Below are positions 1 to 4,886 of a stretch of 7,648 bases of DNA, in pieces; the stretch's first letter is position 1; every line of letters starts with the position of its first letter. The notes beneath the pieces were generated by a model, which was not told where the DNA came from, ran no database searches, and saw nothing but the letters and a program-made list of their open reading frames with translations. Origin of the DNA: an uncultured Verrucomicrobiota bacterium. GTDB lineage: Bacteria > Verrucomicrobiota > Verrucomicrobiia > Chthoniobacterales > SZAS-18. The translations under genes and the position numbers were made by a program. The stretch spans positions 1 to 7,648 of the forward strand of contig CALMVM010000541.1 in the NCBI GenBank assembly GCA_937873255.1, read 5' to 3'.

Positions 1-1
1 G

Positions 2-838
2 TTTTCCACCGACGACGGCGTCGATAACGTCACGGTCGATACCCTGCTGGCGGTCTACACCGGCTTCGACGTTTCCCAACTGACGCCCATCGTGTCCAAC
101 GACGACGCGGTCGGCTACAACAGCGAGGTGGACTTCTTCGCCCAACAGGGTGTGACCTATTACATCGCGGTGGACGGCTACCATTATACGACCGGCCCCT
201 CGGAGGGGAATTTCACCCTGACGTATTACCAACAGGGTGACCCGCTCAGCCCTCAAATCACGAGCGATAACACCGCCGAGACCGAGGTCAACACGCCCTT
301 GGTGTACACGGTCACCGCGACGAACAACCCGACGACCCTCGACCCGCTGACCGGCGTGATCTCGGGCACGGTCACGACGATCGGCAATTACCCCGTGTTG
401 ATCAGCGCGACGAACCTCCACGGTACGGGGACGATCCGGCTGGCCATCACGGTGAGCGATGTGCCAGTCCATCTGCCGTTTTTCCGGACGGAGGTCGCGC
501 TGCCGCAGAGCCCGGGATTGTACTACCTGCACCTGCCCCGCGGCAATGTCTTCGGATACTACGGCTATCTCGACGATACCAACTTCATCTACCATCTCGA
601 CCTGGGCTACGAGTACACGTTCGACGCGCACGACGGCCAGAGCGGCATCATTTTCTATGATTTCGCCAGCGGCTCGTATTTCTACACGAGCCCGAGGTTC
701 CCATTCCCGTACCTGTACGATTTCACGCTGCAGGCGTTCCTGTATTACTTCCCGGACCCGCGCCGCGAGGCGCGTTACAACACGGACGGCGTCCGCTATT
801 TCTACAACTTCTCCACGCGGCAGATCATCTCCAAATAA
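2..838 (+). CDS. Secreted modular protein, C-terminal part (PPC-like, short Ig-like and aromatic repeat modules)
   Basis: The 5' end lies outside the window; 278 residues are visible, to a TAA stop. Three regions can be seen. Residues 1 to about 77 resemble a bacterial pre-peptidase C-terminal (PPC) domain: DTLLAVYTG, then a VDFFAQQGVTYYIAVDG-like block ending in GNFTLTYY. About nt 248-460 is a short Ig-like (He_PIG-type) domain with YTVTATNNP, LTGVISGT and SATNLHGTGT. The last 120 residues (nt 473-835) are extremely rich in Tyr and Phe and hold two copies of a roughly 40-residue unit (nt about 584-691 and 710-832), with FYDF and FYNF at matching positions. PPC and Ig-like domains are typical of extracellular or cell-surface proteins, so export is likely, but the signal peptide is not visible. 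The missing N-terminus may carry a catalytic or adhesive domain. The aromatic C-terminus could be an anchoring or sorting module; that is a guess. Confidence 0.85.
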   Translation, partial: FSTDDGVDNVTVDTLLAVYTGFDVSQLTPIVSNDDAVGYNSEVDFFAQQGVTYYIAVDGYHYTTGPSEGNFTLTYYQQGDPLSPQITSDNTAETEVNTPLVYTVTATNNPTTLDPLTGVISGTVTTIGNYPVLISATNLHGTGTIRLAITVSDVPVHLPFFRTEVALPQSPGLYYLHLPRGNVFGYYGYLDDTNFIYHLDLGYEYTFDAHDGQSGIIFYDFASGSYFYTSPRFPFPYLYDFTLQAFLYYFPDPRREARYNTDGVRYFYNFSTRQIISK

Positions 839-864
839 GCGCGGGCATGTCGCGGCGATGCGCC

Positions 865-1449
865 CTAGTTCGACGGACTTCCGGCGGGCGGAATGCCTCC
901 GGCCGCCGTGACGACATCGAACGCTTCCTCGATGTGTCCATCCGGGAAGATGATCTCCTGGCCGTTGCCGTGGACGTTGGCGGCTTCGATGAACCAGGGC
1001 TGTCTTGTATAAACGAATGGCGCGCGAGGCTGCGTGCCGAACGGCATGGCGAGATAATCGACGCGGATGTTGGTAGGGTCGTTCAGGTCGGGTGACTGGA
1101 GCGCCTGCTGGACCGTGGGGCAAACCCAGTTGATCTGCGTCAGCCCGTAGGGGGCCAAGGCGGCGAGCCACAGGTTGGCGACGGTGGTGTCCTGATAGCC
1201 GTTGCCCGAGATTTGCGGCCAGTGCTGGTTATCCTGCATGTAACTGCCGGTGGCGACGTGGAGCGACTTGAGGTTTTCGATGCACTTGGTCTTTTGCGCC
1301 CGCGCCTGGAGATACGGGAAGAGGGGGGCGATGACGACGGCCAGGATGGAAATCACCACGAGCACCGTCATCAGTTCGAGCAAGGTCAAGGCCGCCCGGG
1401 TTCGGCAAACGTCGCGAAGGGGTAGATTCGGATGAAAATCGGCGCGCAC
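865..1449 (-). CDS. Type IV pilin-like / type II secretion pseudopilin with H-X9-DG motif
   Basis: A 194-residue protein with a prepilin-type N-terminus: a 20-residue basic leader, then LTLLELM and an uninterrupted hydrophobic helix to about residue 45. The conserved Glu is at mature position +5 (E25). The cleavage junction would be Ala20-Leu21, where Gly-Phe is usual. The head domain has two cysteines (C56, C110), the first in a KCIENLKSLHVATGSYMQDN region typical of these proteins. Near the C-terminus is H160 followed by D170-G171, the H-X9-DG motif of pseudopilin-like proteins common in Planctomycetota and Verrucomicrobiota. The start is a GTG; it is the only start codon between the upstream in-frame stop and the pilin helix. 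No Shine-Dalgarno is seen; a C/T tract lies upstream instead. No other secretion or pilus gene is adjacent, so it is an orphan pseudopilin of unknown client. It converges on the preceding plus-strand gene. Confidence 0.85.
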   Translation of the reverse strand: MRADFHPNLPLRDVCRTRAALTLLELMTVLVVISILAVVIAPLFPYLQARAQKTKCIENLKSLHVATGSYMQDNQHWPQISGNGYQDTTVANLWLAALAPYGLTQINWVCPTVQQALQSPDLNDPTNIRVDYLAMPFGTQPRAPFVYTRQPWFIEAANVHGNGQEIIFPDGHIEEAFDVVTAAGGIPPAGSPSN

Positions 1450-1529
1450 GACGGGGGAGGAAAGAGCGCCGCCGCACGCGGGACAACCACGGGGCGAGAC
1501 GCACGGTTATCGTGGCTTCGCTCGGGGGG

Positions 1530-1565
1530 AAAAGCAAATGCGGGCGAGGCTCTCGCCTCACCCGC
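1530..1565 (-). terminator. Intrinsic-type terminator after the secreted-protein gene
   Basis: Positions 1540-1550 and 1555-1565 pair as an 11-bp GC-rich stem with one mismatch around a 4-base loop (1551-1554). On the minus strand the stem is followed by ATTTGCTTTT (1530-1539), an imperfect T tract. It lies about 40 bases after the TAG of the 1605-2285 gene and before the pseudopilin gene, where a terminator is expected. The remaining part of the 1450-1604 gap shows no gene. The T tract is interrupted, so read-through is possible. Confidence 0.6.
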
Positions 1566-1604
1566 TGCATTGATCAAGTCCTATCCGAGGCATACGGACA
1601 CCGG

Positions 1605-2285
1605 CTAACTGCCCGTGTTCGCGCCGATGGCTCCCACGGCACTGTAGACCTGGGACTGCCGGAAGCCCGACACCACGCACTCCAAGGCATAGTTCTGCAC
1701 GAGCGAGCCGGCCCGGATACCGTTGCCGGTCACGCGGTTGCCGGCGCTGTTGATGATCAGGGTGGCCGATCCGACGAGGCGCGCGCTAGCGGCGGAACCT
1801 TGGCGCGTGCTCCCGATGTGCGCGACGACCTTGCCGGTCGCGCTGTTCAAGATCGTGATGTTCGTGGTGGTAGTGCCCGTCGTGGACACCCGCTGGTAGC
1901 TGCTCTGGCCCTGCACGATCCCGGTGACCGAGGCACTGTCAGGGTCCACCGACGCGGTGATCGTGCCGATATAAACGTCCCCGTTGACGAACTGGACGAA
2001 CGCGCCCTGGGCGACGTTGAGCGTCGGCACCCCGAGGCTGAACAAACCGAGAGAAACGGTGTCCGGATCGACCTTGGTCTCGGCCAGGCCGGTGTTCGGA
2101 TCGGTGATCGGCGCGTTGGTCACGGGATCGTTGATGAAATCCTTCACCGAGGTCACGGTGATCACGCCGGAATAAACGCCGATAGGATTGACGCCGCCCT
2201 GGCCGAAGACGGGTCCTCCGCTGATGGCGTAGACCTGGCTGGTCATCAGCGCGTAGCAGAGAAGAATGGGGAGAAGCTTTTTCAT
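1605..2285 (-). CDS. Secreted protein of unknown function
   Basis: A 226-residue protein that I do not recognise as a named family. It starts with a clear Sec signal peptide: MKK, a hydrophobic core, and probable cleavage after QVYA (residue 20). There is no lipobox and no later membrane segment. The mature part is rich in Gly, Ser, Thr and Val, with alternating hydrophobic stretches that suggest an all-beta fold (GVYSGVITVTSV, FVQFVNGDVYIGTITASV, TTTTNITILNSATGKVVAHI), and one cysteine (C203). The GVYSG...LGLFSLGVP...GDVYIGTI pattern recalls small exported proteins of Opitutaceae, from memory only. The ATG lies 37 bases after the bioB stop, so the two may be co-transcribed; the gap holds a 5-bp inverted repeat (2301-2305/2311-2315) without a T tract. 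No strong Shine-Dalgarno is present. Nothing links it functionally to biotin. Confidence 0.8.
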   Translation of the reverse strand: MKKLLPILLCYALMTSQVYAISGGPVFGQGGVNPIGVYSGVITVTSVKDFINDPVTNAPITDPNTGLAETKVDPDTVSLGLFSLGVPTLNVAQGAFVQFVNGDVYIGTITASVDPDSASVTGIVQGQSSYQRVSTTGTTTTNITILNSATGKVVAHIGSTRQGSAASARLVGSATLIINSAGNRVTGNGIRAGSLVQNYALECVVSGFRQSQVYSAVGAIGANTGS

Positions 2286-2321
2286 GCGCGCTCGCAGATT
2301 GCCGCAAACGGCGGCCGGATG

Positions 2322-3317
2322 TCAACGGATTTCCGCAGGCAGCGCGTGATTTCCCGGTGCCGTGCGTCCATCCGCCGGCAGGGCGCTCGGATGCAGGTCG
2401 AGCGCGCGCAACAGCGCCAGGTCGGCGCGCGCGGCGGGGTTGGCGGCGGTGAGCAGTTTGTCGCCGTAGAAAACGGAGTTCGCTCCCGCGAAGAAACACA
2501 GCGCCTGCCCCTCGGGACTGAGGCGGGTGCGGCCGGCGGAGAGCCGCACGCGGGCGCGTGGCAGGGCGACCCGCGCGGTGGCGATGAGCCGGACGAGGTC
2601 GAAGATGTCCACCGGCGGCTGGTCCTCCAAGGGCGTGCCGGGCATGGCCATCAGGCAATTGATGGGCACGCTCTCCGGGGCGGGGGCGAGCTTCGCGAGA
2701 ACCTCGAGCATGCGCAGCCGGTCCTCCGAGGTTTCGCCCAGGCCAACGATGCCGCCGCAGCACAGCGCCATGCCGCTGCCCTGGACGGCGCGGATCGTGT
2801 CGAGCCGGTCCTGGAACGTGTGCGTGCTGACGATTTCCGGGTAATGCTCGGGGGAGGTGTCAATGTTGTGGTTGTAGGCGGTGACGCCGGCCTCCTTGAG
2901 CAGATTGGCCTCGGTCGGCGAGAGTTGTCCCAGGGTGACGCACACTTCCATCCCGAGCCGGGAAACCTCCCGCACGATGTCGAGCACCTGGTCGAATTTT
3001 CTCTCCCCCGCGCGCACCCCGCGCCACGCCGCGCCCATGCAAAAACGCGTCGAGCCGTTGGCCTTGGCGCGTTGCGCGGCAGCCAGCACCTCGTCGGTGG
3101 GCATGAGGCGTTCGCTCTTGACCCCCGTCGAGTAATGGGCGCTCTGCGCGCAATAACCGCAGTCCTCGCTGCAACCGCCGGTCTTGATGCTCAGCAGCGT
3201 GCAGAGCTGCATCTCGTCCTTCTGCGCGGGCCAGTGCGCCTCATGCACGCGCCGGGCGTGTTGGAGGAGGTCGAAAAACGGCTGGCGGTAGGTGGCCTCA
3301 AGCTGCTCGAAAGTCAT
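2322..3317 (-). CDS. bioB: Biotin synthase (radical SAM)
   Basis: 331 residues, normal length for BioB. The enzyme inserts sulfur into dethiobiotin to make biotin, the last step of biotin synthesis, in the cytoplasm. The radical-SAM 4Fe-4S motif C-x3-C-x2-C is C49, C53 and C56 (CSEDCGYC). The ligands of the second, sulfur-donating 2Fe-2S cluster are all recognisable: C93 (RFCMG), C126 (EVCVTLG), C186 (ALCCGG) and R258 (VRLSAGR). YNHNIDTSPE (148-157) and VGLGE (191-195) are also family motifs. The start ATG lies next to the conserved N-terminal region; no Shine-Dalgarno is evident. No other bio gene is in the window, so the pathway genes are elsewhere or biotin precursors are acquired. The protein looks intact. 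It sits downstream of a micropeptide and a secreted protease-like protein with no obvious link to biotin. Confidence 0.97.
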   Translation of the reverse strand: MTFEQLEATYRQPFFDLLQHARRVHEAHWPAQKDEMQLCTLLSIKTGGCSEDCGYCAQSAHYSTGVKSERLMPTDEVLAAAQRAKANGSTRFCMGAAWRGVRAGERKFDQVLDIVREVSRLGMEVCVTLGQLSPTEANLLKEAGVTAYNHNIDTSPEHYPEIVSTHTFQDRLDTIRAVQGSGMALCCGGIVGLGETSEDRLRMLEVLAKLAPAPESVPINCLMAMPGTPLEDQPPVDIFDLVRLIATARVALPRARVRLSAGRTRLSPEGQALCFFAGANSVFYGDKLLTAANPAARADLALLRALDLHPSALPADGRTAPGNHALPAEIR

Positions 3318-3356
3318 GCGATCTCAGGGAAAATCAAAATACGGCCGGGCAGAAGG

Positions 3357-3390
3357 AAAAAATGCGCATCCCGCCGAAGAACCATCGGGA
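3357..3390 (-). terminator. Weak hairpin plus T6 run between micropeptide and bioB
   Basis: On the minus strand, TCCCG (3386-3390) can pair with CGGGA (3369-3373) across a 12-base loop, and a run of six T residues (3357-3362) follows a few bases later. It lies in the 79-base gap before bioB. The stem is only 5 bp, so it is a marginal terminator or attenuator candidate. The same AT-rich patch could instead belong to a bioB promoter (TATTTT downstream of it), but no convincing -35 box was seen. Confidence 0.25.
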
Positions 3391-3396
3391 CAACTC

Positions 3397-3477
3397 TCAA
3401 TGGCGGTCTACCCACCAGTTGGTGATGAAGCGGGCAATCACGGGGACGATGATCGTCAAAATGATGATCGCCAGCAT
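3397..3477 (-). CDS. 26-residue single-pass membrane micropeptide
   Basis: An ATG-to-TGA frame of 26 codons on the minus strand. Residues 2 to about 18 are almost all hydrophobic (MLAIIILTIIVPVIARFI), followed by TNWWVDRH, giving one predicted transmembrane helix with a Trp/Arg interfacial end. It has the best Shine-Dalgarno of the window: GGGAG (3484-3488), six bases before the ATG. It lies 34 bases after the stop of the secreted protease-like gene and 79 bases before bioB, in the same direction. The hydrophobic stretch with a central Pro and a terminal W/R pair superficially resembles Fst/PepA1-type small membrane toxins and other regulatory membrane micropeptides, but similarity at this length means little. 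Function unknown. That it is a real gene is inferred from the ribosome binding site, position and composition. Confidence 0.6.
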   Translation of the reverse strand: MLAIIILTIIVPVIARFITNWWVDRH

Positions 3478-3483
3478 ACGCAG

Positions 3484-3488
3484 CTCCC
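3484..3488 (-). promoter_or_regulatory. Shine-Dalgarno site of the micropeptide
   Basis: GGGAG on the minus strand, six bases before the ATG of the 26-codon frame. It stands out because the other minus-strand starts in the window lack a comparable purine box, and it is the main support for this small gene. Confidence 0.6.
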
Positions 3489-3511
3489 GGCATCAGATGT
3501 TCGGAAGATTG

Positions 3512-4333
3512 TCACTGCACCCACTTGCCGTCGCTCGAACTGAGCACGGGGATGATCCCGTTGAGTGCCTCGTCGCGCGCGGAATAATCCGTGCGCCCGA
3601 TGGCCCCGATCATCGGCACGCCCGTGGCGGCCTTCCATTTCTGGCTCATGCTCTCGCCGGTGTGGCAGCCCCAGCTTTTCACGAACGCGTTGCGCATGAA
3701 CAGGTTGCGGTGCAAGAGTTGGAGCTGGTCCTCGTGCATGAAATTCTTCGAGGCGCTGTCGATGTTGCTGCTGTAGTCGAACATGAAGCAGCAGCGGTTG
3801 GAGTGGCCGTAGTACTCGAAATCGTCGATCTTGATCCGACTGCGATCCTGGCCGTTGTTGAGGTATTCGATGACCTGCAAGCCGTTGGTGACGGGCACCA
3901 TGTGGAGATGGTACTTGTCGCGGACGCTGTTGAGGTTGGACACGAGGTCCTCGTGGTCCTGCGCGCTGCGCGAACGGTAGCCTTCGACGAAGACGAGCCA
4001 CGTGTACATCGCGTTGGGGTCGTTGCCGATCTCCTTCTGGAGTTGCTGGAAACGGGTGCGCGAGGCGCGGGTGAAGCTGCCCCAGAACTGGTCGTGCGGG
4101 GCGGTCTTGTATTTTTCCCAGACGGTCAGCGACGGGCCGCCGGTGAGGATGATGTACTCGCGCGGCGGGCCGGGGTTGACGACCTGCGGGGCAGGCTGGT
4201 TGGCGGCCGGCTGATTGGAGACGTTGGCGACGGTCTGGATGCGCGGGTTAGCCGAGTTCGGCGTGCCTTGGGCAAAGGCGGCAACGGGCGGAAGGAGAAA
4301 GGCGGCGAAGAGGGCAAAATGAACAGTCTTCAT
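3512..4333 (-). CDS. Secreted protein with clan CD (caspase/gingipain-like) His-Cys signature
   Basis: 273 residues counted from MKTVHFALFA, which begins a Sec signal peptide with probable cleavage after AFA (residue 21). The frame stays open upstream, but that stretch overlaps the acetyltransferase gene and has no signal-peptide character, so this ATG is preferred. Residues 22-57 form a Pro/Asn/Gln-rich linker. The rest looks like an alpha/beta domain: strands at EYIILTGG (59-66) and TWLVFVEGY (111-119), a helix with DLVSNLNSVRDKY (129-141), then FEYYGHSNR with H177 and FVKSWGCHTGESM with C223. A hydrophobic strand ending in His and, 46 residues later, a second strand ending in Cys is the layout of clan CD peptidases and their inactive relatives. 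The Gly usual just after the catalytic His is Ser here. I know no named family for it. Activity and substrate are unknown; export to the periplasm or beyond is likely. A micropeptide and bioB follow. Confidence 0.8.
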   Translation of the reverse strand: MKTVHFALFAAFLLPPVAAFAQGTPNSANPRIQTVANVSNQPAANQPAPQVVNPGPPREYIILTGGPSLTVWEKYKTAPHDQFWGSFTRASRTRFQQLQKEIGNDPNAMYTWLVFVEGYRSRSAQDHEDLVSNLNSVRDKYHLHMVPVTNGLQVIEYLNNGQDRSRIKIDDFEYYGHSNRCCFMFDYSSNIDSASKNFMHEDQLQLLHRNLFMRNAFVKSWGCHTGESMSQKWKAATGVPMIGAIGRTDYSARDEALNGIIPVLSSSDGKWVQ

Positions 4334-4355
4334 GGCAGCGGCGGCAAGGTAGTAA

Positions 4356-4383
4356 TCTGTAGCGGAATCCGTGCCGGAGTCAA
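4356..4383 (-). promoter_or_regulatory. Candidate promoter for the protease-like gene
   Basis: TTGACT (4378-4383, minus strand) matches five of six bases of the -35 consensus and overlaps the TGA of the acetyltransferase gene. After 16 bases comes TACAGA (4356-4361), a poor -10 box with three of six matches. The spacing would give a leader of roughly 16-20 bases before the ATG at 4333. This would separate the tolB-to-acetyltransferase unit from the genes downstream. Weak evidence. Confidence 0.25.
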
Positions 4384-4886
4384 CGTCCGCCGGAGAGAGG
4401 GGTGGGCTCGCGCACGTCCGGTCCGGAATCCAACCGCTTCTGCATGCGGAAATTCCTGGCGACGGCTCCGCAGACGATGTTGTTCTGCTCGACCGTGACC
4501 TCGAAGCCCATGCTTTCAAAAAACTTCCGGGCGGTCACGCTGACTTCCGCGAAGAGAAGTCTGATCCCTAGCCGGGACGCTTCGTCCTCGATGGCTTGGT
4601 AGAGCTTCCTTCCAACCCCTCGACGCTGCCATTGGTGATGGCAATAGAACCGGTCAATGTGACCGTCCGTCTCCAACTCGGCGAACCCGACGATTTTGCC
4701 GTCCTGTTCGGCGACGAAAGGATTTGATTGCGCCATCCGGTCGTTCCACCACGGTTCCATCGCGTCGGGCGCCCATCTGCGGACCTGTTCCGGAGTGTAT
4801 GCCTGCCCGATAATGATCCGGGTCGTATCGTGGTGGAGTTGCCAGAGTTCCATTTCCTCGCCGAGGCGATATCGGCGGACGTTCAC
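4380..4886 (-). CDS. GNAT family N-acetyltransferase
   Basis: 168 residues from a GTG start that overlaps the lysA stop by four bases (GTGA, 4883-4886), which points to translational coupling. The fold is GNAT. It has an N-terminal strand and helix (VNVRRYRLGEEMELWQLHHD), strands at PFVAEQDGKIVGFAEL (56-71) and HIDRFYCHHQW (76-86), and the acetyl-CoA pyrophosphate-binding motif A, QRRGVGRKLYQAI (87-99; Q/R-x-x-G-x-G). Then come LLFAEVSVTARKFFESMGFEVT (110-131) and a last strand ending in MQKRL. The SVTARKFFESMGF block is typical of small-molecule GNATs of the YafP-like type, but the substrate cannot be read from the sequence. An alternative ATG exists at residue 12, which would cut into the first strand; the GTG is preferred because of the overlap and the full N-terminal strand. 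The last 17 residues lie beyond the domain. Confidence 0.9.
   Translation of the reverse strand: MNVRRYRLGEEMELWQLHHDTTRIIIGQAYTPEQVRRWAPDAMEPWWNDRMAQSNPFVAEQDGKIVGFAELETDGHIDRFYCHHQWQRRGVGRKLYQAIEDEASRLGIRLLFAEVSVTARKFFESMGFEVTVEQNNIVCGAVARNFRMQKRLDSGPDVREPTPLSGGR

Noticed and set aside
843..865. Inverted repeat (GGGCAT ... ATGCGCCC) between the convergent genes, considered as a shared terminator
   Set aside because: The stem needs a two-base bulge, and no T tract follows on either strand.
2301..2315. Perfect 5-bp inverted repeat between bioB and the secreted-protein gene
   Set aside because: It is short and lacks a T tract; in sequence this GC-rich, such repeats arise by chance.
3318..3356. 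AT-rich patch with TATTTT upstream of bioB, considered as a promoter
   Set aside because: No acceptable -35 hexamer lies 16-18 bases upstream, so the call would rest on composition alone.
1512..3425. Long plus-strand open frame of 637 codons opposite the secreted protein and bioB genes
   Set aside because: Its translation is Arg/Gly/Ala-rich with no domain, and it covers a complete bioB with all cluster ligands on the other strand. It is an antisense shadow caused by high GC.
4334..4519. Upstream extension of the protease-like gene to a start at 4519
   Set aside because: The extra 62 residues overlap the acetyltransferase gene and would bury a clear signal peptide; the start at 4333 is better.
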